A DNA stretch of 47,679 bases from Methanobacteriota archaeon. GTDB taxonomy: Archaea; Halobacteriota; Methanomicrobia; Methanomicrobiales; Methanoculleaceae. This document shows, piece by piece, positions 27,717-37,142 of the stretch (the first letter of the stretch is position 1; every line of letters starts with the position of its first letter). Position numbers and translations under genes: made by a program. The stretch spans positions 1 to 47,679 of the forward strand of contig JASUSO010000007.1 of NCBI GenBank assembly GCA_030446015.1. Reading direction: 5' to 3'. Below the pieces are notes generated by a model, which was not told the origin of the DNA, searched no databases, and saw only the letters and a list, made by a program, of their open reading frames with translations.

Positions 27717-29243
27717 ATGGAGATCCACCTGGACGGTAAAGCGATCTCGGTTCCGGAGGGGTCCCGGCTCGGCGACATCCTCCCCGAGCGGGACGAACAA
27801 CTCAGCGTCGCCGTCATCCGCCCGGCGCTCGTCGAGGATGAAGCCGAGTCGCAGGAGGTCAGGTTCGCCACTCCGGCGGGAGACCTGGTCGTCGAGGTGG
27901 CGAAGACCGCGGCGGTCTCCCGTCTCCTCCAGCCGGATCTTGCAGAACGGCTCCGCCTGCACTGGCAGGACCGCTACGCCGCCGCTTTTGGGCCGTTTGA
28001 GTCCGACGTCCGCCCGACACGCCGCCCGGGCCGGTACGAGCGCGGCGACGTCATCCTCGGGTGCGGTGGCTACGATCCCTCCCAGTCCTACCTGATCTTT
28101 GCACGCATGAGGCATACCGCCGACTACGGCGCCCCGGAGGATGGTGGCGTCATCGGCAAGATCGTCACCGGCCGCGGGCTGATCGACCGGCTTGCCGACG
28201 GTGACCGGATCACCGGGGTCGAGCGTGTCTTCCGGCGCGTCGACCGCGCAAACGTCGTCGTCACCCGTGACGCCGGCTTCCCGCTCGAAGACGGGATGCA
28301 GATCGTCTCCTACGTGGAGGCGGAGGTGCAGGGGTTCGGGGAAGACGGGATCGATACCGGCACCGCCCGGAGCGTTGAGCATTTCCTTCTCTCCGTCCAG
28401 GACGGCAGATTCAGGGTAGGCCGCTCGAGCAGCACCTACGTTGCCGACACGCACCTGGTTCCGACCCGGGTTCCGGCGGAGTTCTCCGGCCCGAGGCTTG
28501 AAGGCACCGTCACCGTCAGGACCGCCGGGAAGTCCTCAGGAGGCGTCTACATCTATACCCAGGGCGTCTCGGCAAGCCCGGCGCACACCGTCGTCGGGAG
28601 AGTCGTCCACGGCATCGAACTCGTCAGGTTTGCCGGAGAGGGCGATACCTTCGCCATCCGTGCGGATCCGGAACGGTTCGATCTCGTCGGCCTCTCGCTT
28701 GCCGAGGCGGAGGCGGTCGCCGCCCGGCGCGGCGTCTCCCTCACCGCCGACGCGACCGGGGACGATCGCATCGTCGTCGCCCAGACCCCGGCAACGACGC
28801 TCGAGGTGCTGGCCAGCGGCGAGGCCCGGCTTGAGACGGTGCCTGCCGACCACGTCGTCAGCATCACCCTCGACGAGGCGGCCGCGCCCCGGTCGGTCAC
28901 GATCTTCCGCGAGGTGACCGGGCTCAAGCACCGCAGCGTCGGGAAGATGCCGCTCGTCTTCGTCTTCGAGGACGTCTTCCTCTTCAAGCCGAAGATTGGC
29001 AAAGGCGTCGGGATCATCCCGGAGAACACCCCGACCGGAGAGGTGCCGGCCTACACCCTCGCGATGACGAACGACTCCCGGCGCGGCGCGGGCATGGTCG
29101 GCATCCGGACCACGCCGAACGCCGAGTTCGGCCCGACCTCCGAACCCCTCACCGGCACGAACGTCATCGGGAAGGTGCTCGATGCGGGGAACCTTGCCGG
29201 GATGCGCGAGGGAGAGACGGTATACGTGAAGGAGGTGAGGTGA
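27717..29243 (+). CDS. mmp3: Methanogenesis marker protein 3
   Basis: MEIHLDGKAISVPEGSRLGDILPER...; IGKGVGIIPENTPTGEVPAYTLAMTNDSRRGAGMVGIR; position in the mmp cluster. Confidence 0.88.
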   Translation: MEIHLDGKAISVPEGSRLGDILPERDEQLSVAVIRPALVEDEAESQEVRFATPAGDLVVEVAKTAAVSRLLQPDLAERLRLHWQDRYAAAFGPFESDVRPTRRPGRYERGDVILGCGGYDPSQSYLIFARMRHTADYGAPEDGGVIGKIVTGRGLIDRLADGDRITGVERVFRRVDRANVVVTRDAGFPLEDGMQIVSYVEAEVQGFGEDGIDTGTARSVEHFLLSVQDGRFRVGRSSSTYVADTHLVPTRVPAEFSGPRLEGTVTVRTAGKSSGGVYIYTQGVSASPAHTVVGRVVHGIELVRFAGEGDTFAIRADPERFDLVGLSLAEAEAVAARRGVSLTADATGDDRIVVAQTPATTLEVLASGEARLETVPADHVVSITLDEAAAPRSVTIFREVTGLKHRSVGKMPLVFVFEDVFLFKPKIGKGVGIIPENTPTGEVPAYTLAMTNDSRRGAGMVGIRTTPNAEFGPTSEPLTGTNVIGKVLDAGNLAGMREGETVYVKEVR

Positions 29244-29704
29244 TGGCTGAATACACCCCGAAATACGTGGGCACGGTGACCAAGTACGTCTTCGTCGAGT
29301 CCCCGACCATGACTCCCGGCGAGCTCGCGCTCAGGGCCTACGAGGCCTCCGAGGGCGTCCTCATCAAGGAGACGTGCTTTGGGCTGCAGGTGACGGGCGA
29401 ACCGGAGGCCGTCGACCGCCTCATCGAGGAGATCCGCTCGTTCGACCCGACCCACATCTTCGTCAAGGACCGGGGGTTTCCGCCCGGGGATCCGCGGCGC
29501 TGCCGGGCGAACCTCGGCGGAGCGAGGCCGGGCTACCTCGGTCACGAACGGGAGTTCCGCATTCTGCGCTACATCACCCGCGGGCTTGAGGAGCTCGGCC
29601 GGGGTGAGGTACGTGAGGAGGAACCAGCATCGCCCGCACGCCGGAAGCGATCGTTACTTGATATCAAGCGACTACAAGAACTGATAGATACAGAGGAGCC
29701 CTGA
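29243..29704 (+). CDS. mmp6: Methanogenesis marker protein 6
   Basis: HIFVKDRGFPPGDPRRCRANLGGARPGYLGHEREF; position in the cluster. Confidence 0.88.
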   Translation: MAEYTPKYVGTVTKYVFVESPTMTPGELALRAYEASEGVLIKETCFGLQVTGEPEAVDRLIEEIRSFDPTHIFVKDRGFPPGDPRRCRANLGGARPGYLGHEREFRILRYITRGLEELGRGEVREEEPASPARRKRSLLDIKRLQELIDTEEP

Positions 29705-29709
29705 ATAGA

Positions 29710-30177
29710 ATGGCAAAGGTGTTTATCTACCCTGCAACGAGCCTCATCCTCTCCGACCTGGTTGCCCGGTTCGGTCATAAACCGCTCGGTGCAGCCCTTG
29801 GAATCCGGGAGAGGATACAGACCGCCGGGGTAGACTCCCCGCCCCTGCAGATCACTCCCGAAGACCCAAAGCGCGGCCTGAAGTATGCGGCCGTCGAGGT
29901 TCCGTCCGGTGTCCGGGGACGGATGGCGATCTACGGCCCCCTCATCGAGGAGGCCGATGCCGCGATCATCGTCACCGAGGCCGACCTTGCGTTCGGGTGC
30001 ATGGGCTGCGCCCGCACCGACGAGCTGATCCTCTTCTCCCTGCGCCAGAGCGGGATCCCGATCCTGGAACTGGAGTACCCAAGAGACGAGGAAGAGGGCA
30101 TCCGGTTCGTCGCCGCCGTCAAGAAGTTCCTCGACGGTCTCCCGAAGGAGGAGTCGAACAAGGAGGGTGAAGCATGA
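29710..30177 (+). CDS. mmp5: Methanogenesis marker protein 5
   Basis: [26 protein letters not shown]...; position in the cluster. Confidence 0.88.
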   Translation: MAKVFIYPATSLILSDLVARFGHKPLGAALGIRERIQTAGVDSPPLQITPEDPKRGLKYAAVEVPSGVRGRMAIYGPLIEEADAAIIVTEADLAFGCMGCARTDELILFSLRQSGIPILELEYPRDEEEGIRFVAAVKKFLDGLPKEESNKEGEA

Positions 30178-31415
30178 GCGACCGGAAGGTGCGGATCGCC
30201 CAGCTCTCCTGCGGGGCGGAGTACAGCGGCGTCCAGAAGGAGATCTACGAGGCCGCCGAGTCGGTGGGCGCGGAGGTCTTCTTCCCCGATATCGCTCTGG
30301 CCGATGTGGAGCGTGCGGTCAAGAAGTTCGGGCTGGATGTCAAGAGCGCCGACTTGAAACTGATGATCGCCCGGGCGCTTGCCCTGGTGGAAGGGAAGGT
30401 GGAGGCGGACGGGGTCTTCATCGGCACCTGTTTCAGGTGCGCAGAGGCGGCGATCGTCAGAAACGAGCTGCGGCGCTACATCCCCGAGCACTCGAAGCTC
30501 TCGGTGGTGAGTTACTCCTTCACCGAGCGGACGACCGCGGGGACCCTCCTCACCAGGATGGAGGCCCTGACCACCATCGCCCGCCGGAGAGCGCTCCTTG
30601 CCCGTGAGGAGCAGACCGGGATCACGATGGGCATCGACTCGGGTTCGAGCACGACGAAGGCCGTCGTGATGAAGGACAACGTGATCGTCGGCACCGGGTG
30701 GCACCCGACGACCGAGGTGATCAAGAGCGCCGAGAGCGCCGTCGCGGACGCGCTCGCGATGGCGGGCCTTGCCCGCGAGGATATCCAGGCCATCGGCACC
30801 ACCGGATACGGGCGGTTCCTGATCGGAAAGCACTTCGGGGCCCAGCTCATCCAGGAGGAACTGACGGTGAACTCGAAGGGCGCCGTCTACCTCGCCGGCC
30901 ACCAGCGGGGCTCCGCGACCGTCATCGATATCGGTGGGATGGACAACAAGGCGATCAGCGTCATCGACGGCATCCCCGGGACCTTCACGATGGGCGGGAT
31001 CTGTGCCGGGGCGAGCGGCCGGTTCCTGGAGATGACCGCAAAACGGCTCGGCGTGGATATCACCGAGCTCGGCCCCCTCGCGATGAAAGGGATTGGAAAG
31101 AACGTCCCGATGAACAGTTACTGCATCGTCTTCGGGACGCAGAGCCTGGTGAACGCGCTCGCCGCCGGCTCCTCGCCGGAGGACGTCGCGGCCGCGGCCT
31201 GCCACAGCGTTGCCGAACAGGTCTTCGAGCAGCAGCTGCAGGAGGTCGACATCAAGGAGCCGGTGATCATGGTGGGCGGGACATCCCTGATCGAGGGGCT
31301 GGTCTATGCGATGGGCCAGCTCCTGCAGACGGAGATCGTTGTCCCGCACCACTCGCAGTACATCGGCGCGGTCGGGTCCGCCCTGCTCGCGTCGGGCTTC
31401 ATCAAGGGAGAATAG
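30174..31415 (+). CDS. mmp15: Methanogenesis marker protein 15 (ASKHA/acyl-CoA dehydratase activase-like)
   Basis: [56 protein letters not shown]. Confidence 0.9.
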   Translation: MSDRKVRIAQLSCGAEYSGVQKEIYEAAESVGAEVFFPDIALADVERAVKKFGLDVKSADLKLMIARALALVEGKVEADGVFIGTCFRCAEAAIVRNELRRYIPEHSKLSVVSYSFTERTTAGTLLTRMEALTTIARRRALLAREEQTGITMGIDSGSSTTKAVVMKDNVIVGTGWHPTTEVIKSAESAVADALAMAGLAREDIQAIGTTGYGRFLIGKHFGAQLIQEELTVNSKGAVYLAGHQRGSATVIDIGGMDNKAISVIDGIPGTFTMGGICAGASGRFLEMTAKRLGVDITELGPLAMKGIGKNVPMNSYCIVFGTQSLVNALAAGSSPEDVAAAACHSVAEQVFEQQLQEVDIKEPVIMVGGTSLIEGLVYAMGQLLQTEIVVPHHSQYIGAVGSALLASGFIKGE

Positions 31416-32000
31416 ATGCCCCCGTTGAACTACTTCGTGGTCGAGTCGCCGGACGAGGTCGGGAGGGACGCCTACGAGCGGGTCGCAGGCGACGTTCTCC
31501 AGGACCTCGATCTCATCAAGGTGATCGACCGGCTGCACATCTACGTCGACCCGAAGGTGCCGATCTTCATCGCCGCCGGGCTCCTGCGGCATATGCCGCG
31601 TGAGATCCGCGTCGCCGACTTTGCCAACGTCAACCGCGGCGAGAAGGAGATCGTCCTCGATATCGGCGATGAGACCTATCTTGCGCCGCTCCTCCAGAAA
31701 CTCTGGGTTATCTACGGCAAGGAGAACGTCGACCAGCCCGACAGGTTCACCGTCGTCCTCCCGGCAGGGGTTGCCGGCGAGGAAGACCTCGACCGGCTGG
31801 TGGTGGCCGATCCGAGCGAGACCCTCTACAAGGACGTCATCTACGCGCTCCAGTACATCGCACCGGAGGGGTTCAAGGTCCGCCGCCAGTACATCCGGGA
31901 CGGGAAGTTTTACTACGTGGCGAGCGAGGATACTCTGCCGCCTGACATCGTGGAGACGGCGGTCGTGCCGCTCTTTGAGAAGATGGGGGTGACGCTATGA
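31416..32000 (+). CDS. mmp17: Methanogenesis marker protein 17
   Basis: Size (about 194 aa) and position between mmp15 and mmp7; VADFANVNRGEKEIVLDIGDETYLAPLLQKLW. Confidence 0.85.
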   Translation: MPPLNYFVVESPDEVGRDAYERVAGDVLQDLDLIKVIDRLHIYVDPKVPIFIAAGLLRHMPREIRVADFANVNRGEKEIVLDIGDETYLAPLLQKLWVIYGKENVDQPDRFTVVLPAGVAGEEDLDRLVVADPSETLYKDVIYALQYIAPEGFKVRRQYIRDGKFYYVASEDTLPPDIVETAVVPLFEKMGVTL

Positions 32001-32938
32001 CGACACTGGTGCCGGTGACCTACAAGGGAGGCGTCTACCGGCACGACGAGATCATGGACCTGATCGACGACCTCGGGGGCTACGTCGTCCAGAAGCACGT
32101 CATGGCCCAGGATGTCGTGCTCCAGTCGTTCGTGCCGCGCGACGACCTCGAGATGATACGCCGGATCGCAAAACCGCTCGCCGGCGAGGTGATCGAGGCC
32201 CCCCTCGTCGGGACGGAGATCGCCGTCGTGAGCCCGAGCCTTGAGATCCATCACCTCCCCCACATCTCCTGCGATGTCGCCGAGTACCTCCGGCGGTCGG
32301 GCGCGAAGACCAACATGGTCGGGCTTGCGCGGGGCTTTGGAAAACGGATTGCGAATTTAAACGACGAGGAGCGGGACGTCATCAACGAGCACGATCTCGC
32401 CGTCTACGTCCTCGGCAACTTTGAGGAGTGCATCCGGCAGAAGTTCCCGGCGATCCGGCGGGAGATCCGCGTGCCGATCGTGGTGACCGGCGCGCCCGAC
32501 CGCGAGACCCTGATGCGGGCGATCGACCCGCCCGTCGAGGGGTACGTGGGCGGGATCGGCAGGATCATGCACCGGTTCAAACGCCCCGAGGAACTCGCGA
32601 AACTCGATGAACTGGTGGACGAGGTCTCCCGCGTCCTGGATGCGCGGCGGGATGCTCTCGCAAAAGACCCACTCTCCGTCTTCCCGCCCCGCCTGATGGC
32701 GATCATCGAGGAGCAGATCCACGAGGTCACCATGCTGACGCACCCGACGCCGGTGACCGCCCAGATGGAGGGCCTCCGGGTGAAACTCCCCTACGACTCG
32801 TATGCCGACGACGTGCGGTCGCTTCCGGTCACCGAAGGGGTGACGGTCGGCGATATCGCCGACGTCACGCCGTCGCGAATGCGCAACTACATATTGATTC
32901 GGATTAAACCTTTCTCGGAAACGAGAATACTGGTGTAG
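31997..32938 (+). CDS. mmp7: Methanogenesis marker protein 7
   Basis: VTYKGGVYRHDEIMDLIDDLGGYVVQKHVMAQDVVLQSFVPRDDLEMI...; position in the cluster. Confidence 0.86.
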   Translation: MTTLVPVTYKGGVYRHDEIMDLIDDLGGYVVQKHVMAQDVVLQSFVPRDDLEMIRRIAKPLAGEVIEAPLVGTEIAVVSPSLEIHHLPHISCDVAEYLRRSGAKTNMVGLARGFGKRIANLNDEERDVINEHDLAVYVLGNFEECIRQKFPAIRREIRVPIVVTGAPDRETLMRAIDPPVEGYVGGIGRIMHRFKRPEELAKLDELVDEVSRVLDARRDALAKDPLSVFPPRLMAIIEEQIHEVTMLTHPTPVTAQMEGLRVKLPYDSYADDVRSLPVTEGVTVGDIADVTPSRMRNYILIRIKPFSETRILV

Positions 32939-32943
32939 ATGCG

Positions 32944-33390
32944 ATGGATTTCGAGAAGGTACTCACGAAGGTTATGGAGCGGGGGTCGGACGCCTTCGCG
33001 AAGGATCTCCTCCGGGAGATCGAGAACGAGTACGGCAGGGTCCCCCTGATCTTTGAACGGATGGCGGAACGTCCCGAGATCCTCATCTCACACCTTCTCT
33101 ACAAGGGCGCCGTCGTCGAGACCAGCCAGCTCGAACCGAAGACGATCGAGCTCATCAGCCTCGCGGTGGGCGCCGCGCTCAAGTGCAGCCACTGTGTGGA
33201 GTACCACCTGCAGGCTGCGATGGCGAAAGGCGCAACCCGGGCCGAGATCCTCGAGGTGATCCTGATCGCGGGAATGCTCGCGAACTCCGCGGTCCTCGCG
33301 GATGCCTACCGGGTGGTGAACGGCTCGGCCCCCTGCCCCTCCTGCGACATCAACGGGACCGGCCTCAAGAAGACCTGTTCGGAAAAATAA
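32944..33390 (+). CDS. Carboxymuconolactone decarboxylase (AhpD-like) family protein
   Basis: AVGAALKCSHCVEYHLQAAMAKGATRAEILEVILIAGMLANSAVLADAYRV; extra C-terminal CPSCDINGTGLKKTC. Confidence 0.9.
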   Translation: MDFEKVLTKVMERGSDAFAKDLLREIENEYGRVPLIFERMAERPEILISHLLYKGAVVETSQLEPKTIELISLAVGAALKCSHCVEYHLQAAMAKGATRAEILEVILIAGMLANSAVLADAYRVVNGSAPCPSCDINGTGLKKTCSEK

Positions 33391-33406
33391 CCTCTTTTGG
33401 CTGAAT

Positions 33407-35212
33407 ATGTGCGGTATTGCCGGGCAGTTTGCCCTGAACGGGGAGGATGCGGATGCGGCTCTCGTCGGGGCGATGGCGGAGCGCCTGGCTCACCGCGGCC
33501 CCGACGGCGAAGGGACGTTCTTCTCCGGCCCGGTCGGCCTTGCCCATCGCCGCCTCGCGATCATCGACCTCTCCGACGAGGGCCGCCAGCCGATGGGAAA
33601 TGAGGACGGCATGCTTCAGATCGTCTTCAACGGCGAGGTCTACAACTACCGCGAGATCCGGGAGGAACTCGTGGCCGCCGGTCACCAGTTTGCCTCCGCA
33701 ACCGATACGGAGGTGATCCTGCACGCCTACGAGGAGTGGGGGAGGGACTGCCTTGTTCGGTTCAACGGGATGTGGGCGTTCGCCCTCTGGGACGGGCGCC
33801 GCCGCGAACTCTTCTGCGCCCGGGACCGCCTGGGGGTCAAGCCGTTCTACTACACCGTGACTGACGGTTCGTTCCTCTTTGCCTCTGAGATCAAGGCGCT
33901 CCGGGTGCACCCCGGGGTCGGCCGGCGGCCGAACGACAGGATGCTCTCGACGTTCCTTGCATGGGGGGTTGCGGACCACACCGCGGAGACGATGTACGAC
34001 GGCGTCTTCCAGCTCCCGCCGGCGCATACGCTCGTCGTCTCCGCCGCGGGCGTCGGGGAGCCGGAACGCTACTGGGACTTTGCGATGAGCGGCGCCCCGG
34101 CCGGCGCCGACGACGAGGCCGCCGCGCGAGACGTCCGCGCTCTCCTGACCGACTCCGTCCGGCTCCGGCTCAGGAGCGACGTCCCGGTCGGGACCTGTCT
34201 CTCCGGCGGCATCGACTCCTCGACGGTCACCGCCCTGATCAACGTTATCCTGCAGGAGGAGAGCCCGGAGAGCGTCGGCGAGCGGCAGAGGACGTTCTCG
34301 GTCTGTTTTGACGACCCCCGGTTCGACGAGAGCCGGTACATCGATGCGGTGGTCGCGGCGACAAATGTTGCGAACCGCCGGACGACGCCGGGCACGGACG
34401 GGCTCTGGGAGGATATCGAGCGGCTGCTCTACATGCAGGACGAGCCGTTTGCGTCGCTCTCGATCTACGCCCAGTACTGCGTGATGCGCCTTGCGAGCGG
34501 CGAGGTGAAGGTGGTCCTCGACGGGCAGGGCGCCGACGAGCAGCTTGGCGGCTACATCGCCTACCAGGCACCCTACATCCGGGGGCTTCTGCGGCGGGGG
34601 AAGGTTCTCGCGGCTCTCCGGGAGGGAATCGGGAGTCTGCGGCGCCACCGGTCGTTCTTCTCGTGGGCGGCCGCTCAGTCCCGGGTGCGGTCGGAGCGCC
34701 GGGGTCTCCTCCGGGGATCGCCGCCGGAGGTTCTCCGGTATGCGGGGTCGCTTGAGGCGGTGCTGAAACGGGAGGTCACGGCGTCGAACCTCCCCCTCCT
34801 GCTCCACTGGGAGGATAGGAACTCGATGGCCTTCTCAGTCGAGGCGCGGGTCCCGTTCCTCGACTACCGGCTTGTGGAGTACCTCGGGTCGCTCCCGCTC
34901 GACCAGAAGATCCGCGGCGGCGTCACGAAGTACGTCCTCCGGCGGGCGATCCGGGGGCTTGTCCCGGATGCCGTCCGGTGCAGGATGGACAAGATGGGCT
35001 TCGTCACCCCCGAGGAGGTCTGGATGAAAGGCGAACTTGCGCCGCGCATCCTCGAACTCTTCTCGACGCCCGGGTTCCGGGAGCGGCCCTACTGGGACGC
35101 GGAGCGTGTGCTCGAGAATTACCAGGCGTTCCTTGAGGGGAAGAGTCCGTATTCCACCGAGTTCTGGCGGATAGCCTGTGCGGAGATGTGGCTGCGGCAG
35201 TTCGATGCATAG
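33407..35212 (+). CDS. asnB: Asparagine synthase (glutamine-hydrolyzing)
   Basis: MCGIAGQFALNG N-terminal Cys nucleophile; HRRLAIIDLSDEGRQPM; SGGIDSSTVTAL; DGQGADEQLGGY. Confidence 0.93.
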   Translation: MCGIAGQFALNGEDADAALVGAMAERLAHRGPDGEGTFFSGPVGLAHRRLAIIDLSDEGRQPMGNEDGMLQIVFNGEVYNYREIREELVAAGHQFASATDTEVILHAYEEWGRDCLVRFNGMWAFALWDGRRRELFCARDRLGVKPFYYTVTDGSFLFASEIKALRVHPGVGRRPNDRMLSTFLAWGVADHTAETMYDGVFQLPPAHTLVVSAAGVGEPERYWDFAMSGAPAGADDEAAARDVRALLTDSVRLRLRSDVPVGTCLSGGIDSSTVTALINVILQEESPESVGERQRTFSVCFDDPRFDESRYIDAVVAATNVANRRTTPGTDGLWEDIERLLYMQDEPFASLSIYAQYCVMRLASGEVKVVLDGQGADEQLGGYIAYQAPYIRGLLRRGKVLAALREGIGSLRRHRSFFSWAAAQSRVRSERRGLLRGSPPEVLRYAGSLEAVLKREVTASNLPLLLHWEDRNSMAFSVEARVPFLDYRLVEYLGSLPLDQKIRGGVTKYVLRRAIRGLVPDAVRCRMDKMGFVTPEEVWMKGELAPRILELFSTPGFRERPYWDAERVLENYQAFLEGKSPYSTEFWRIACAEMWLRQFDA

Positions 35213-35236
35213 AATTTGCCCCTGGTTGCCCCCCCT

Positions 35237-35944
35237 TCACTCCCCTCCCTCCTGCGGGCAGACGCCCCCCTTCTTTCGGAGCCCCCTCCCTGCATACGCC
35301 GCAAGAATGACCGCGAGGATGCCGGTGACGAAAATGCCGTCGAAGATCCCTGCGCCCCCGATGGTGAGGACGGTCGGCCCGTCCCCGGTGAGCGCTGAAA
35401 AGACCTCGGGGTCCGCGAGGTTGAAGATATCGGCCCCGAGCAGGGTGCCCATCGTCCCCCCGGCGTAGGCGATGCCGGGAGCGGCGCGGCAGCCGCGGGC
35501 GAGGAGGAGCCCCGTTACGGCGCCTGCGAGGGGTGCGACGTAGAACGGCATCGTGATCCCGAGGCCGGGGACGGGTGTTGCAGCGGCGTAGGCGACGACC
35601 GCCACGATGCCGACGGCGGTGAGGGACTTCGGCCGCGAAACGCGACCCCGCCCGACCATCTCGATGGTCACGAAGAGGGGGATCACGGCCCCACCCACGT
35701 TGACCGCGATGACGTCTTCTCCTACCGGGATGAGCGGGATATCGATAAGGCTCCCGACCAGCGCCCCTGCGGTCACCAGCACCGCCTGGTAGAACCGGAG
35801 CCCGATCGACTCAAAGACCCCCTCGCTGATGAGGAAGAGGTTGAATATGACCAGAACCGGTATGAGAACCGCTAACGCAACGAGGATCTGTTCCGGGCTG
35901 AAGGGAACCGGGAGAATCGCTATCGCGGGCAGCTCGGTCTCCAT
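35237..35944 (-). CDS. DUF1614-type membrane protein
   Basis: Multi-pass protein; VNVGGAVIPLFVTIEMVGRG...AYAGGTMGTLLGADIFNL. Confidence 0.75.
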   Translation of the reverse strand: METELPAIAILPVPFSPEQILVALAVLIPVLVIFNLFLISEGVFESIGLRFYQAVLVTAGALVGSLIDIPLIPVGEDVIAVNVGGAVIPLFVTIEMVGRGRVSRPKSLTAVGIVAVVAYAAATPVPGLGITMPFYVAPLAGAVTGLLLARGCRAAPGIAYAGGTMGTLLGADIFNLADPEVFSALTGDGPTVLTIGGAGIFDGIFVTGILAVILAAYAGRGLRKKGGVCPQEGGE

Positions 35945-36223
35945 AGGTCGGAGATACCGGTAGTTTATATCATAAATAGTTTCACGGCCCGCTCCCGAAC
36001 GACTTCGATCTCACGGTCCCCCGGCCGGTCGGTGCTGCCCGACCCGGCCCGCTCCATCACCTCCAGAATGATGCATATTTCAATGATTATGTAAAAGGGA
36101 GAGTTGAGAGGAAATAGAAATCCCAAATTACGTATTTTATATTCATTTTGTAATAGATATATTCATATATGCGCAACCGGAAATAGTGTTGAAGCAATAG
36201 TTCCTTCCCCGGATCGAGCAACA

Positions 36224-36288
36224 GGCGCCTGACAGCAACTGTCGTGCGCCGCCGCTCACGGAGATGTCCCATCGGTGTGAATCCGATG
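36224..36288 (+). promoter_or_regulatory. Structured leader region with two strong hairpins
   Basis: 36224-36250 GGCGCCTGACAG-caa-CTGTCGTGCGCC (12-position stem with one mismatch and one G.U); 36270-36288 CATCGG-tgtgaat-CCGATG. Lies upstream of the 36360 gene. Confidence 0.4.
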
Positions 36289-36359
36289 CAGATCTCGGGG
36301 ATGGTGTGTGGCCGGGAACAACTTGGTCTATCCGACCGATTGCACCTGTACGGAGTAGC

Positions 36360-37079
36360 ATGACTGCCTTTACCGTTGAGGACCTTATCCGGCGTCTGGA
36401 TCGGCTCCAGGCGAGAGGTCCGATCCCGTTTGACGTCAAGAGCGGAGAGATATTCGGGATTCTCTGCCCATGCGGTCAGGATCGGCAGACTCTGATTGCC
36501 ATTCTCATGACGACGCTCTTTCCGGTTCCCGGGTTTGCCGAGCCTTCACCACTTGCGGTTCTCGGCAACCTCGGGGACGTGCGCAGAAGCATGGGTATCG
36601 TCCTCCCCGAGTCGGTGCTCGACCCTGCGCTGACCGGCAGGGAGAACCTGGACTTCCACGCCCGACTGCACGGTCTGGGCGACGACCTCAGGACGAGGAG
36701 GATCCGCGAGGTCCTTGACCTCTTTTGCATCGCCGGAAGCGCCGATGCTCCTGTCGAGACCTACTCTCCCGCCATGCTGCAGCACCTTGAGATCGCCCGG
36801 GCTTACCTCACGCACCCGTCGGTCCTCTTCCTTGCCGAACCGACGGCCGGCCTGGATGATGCCGGGCGCCGGGAGACCTGGGACCTTCTCCGGCGGCTGA
36901 ACCGCGAACGAAGGGTGACGATCATCTTCACGACACACGATGTGGAAGAGGCGGAGGCGATCTGCACCCGCGTTGCGGTGGTCGACCGCGGTGAGGTCGT
37001 TGCCCTGGACACGCCGGAGACCTTCCGTACGGTGATGGCCCTCGACGACGCGCCGATCGAGTTCGACAACCCCGCCTGA
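36360..37079 (+). CDS. ABC-transporter ATPase-like protein with degenerate catalytic motifs (putative pseudo-ATPase)
   Basis: GEIFGILCPCGQDRQTLIAIL in place of GxxGxGK[ST]; signature TYSPAMLQHLEIA in place of LSGGQ; Walker B VLFLAEPTAGLD (D to A); H-loop TTHDVEEAE kept. Confidence 0.85.
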   Translation: MTAFTVEDLIRRLDRLQARGPIPFDVKSGEIFGILCPCGQDRQTLIAILMTTLFPVPGFAEPSPLAVLGNLGDVRRSMGIVLPESVLDPALTGRENLDFHARLHGLGDDLRTRRIREVLDLFCIAGSADAPVETYSPAMLQHLEIARAYLTHPSVLFLAEPTAGLDDAGRRETWDLLRRLNRERRVTIIFTTHDVEEAEAICTRVAVVDRGEVVALDTPETFRTVMALDDAPIEFDNPA

Positions 37080-37142
37080 GCGCCCTGCTCCCGCGCCGGA
37101 GCGATCGAAACCGATTTATTGTTATGGCCGTGATATGGATGC

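Noticed and set aside
29931-31592. 553-aa - strand ORF opposite mmp5/mmp15
   Set aside because: Shadow ORF; the + strand has strong family motifs (Mmp5, ASKHA domain).
33365-34807. 480-aa - strand ORF opposite asnB
   Set aside because: Shadow ORF; asparagine synthase motifs on the + strand are unambiguous.
36262-36360. Cobalamin riboswitch
   Set aside because: GGTGTGAATCCGATGCAG superficially resembles part of the consensus, but the GCCACTG B12-box region does not follow in the right place and the downstream gene is not B12-related.
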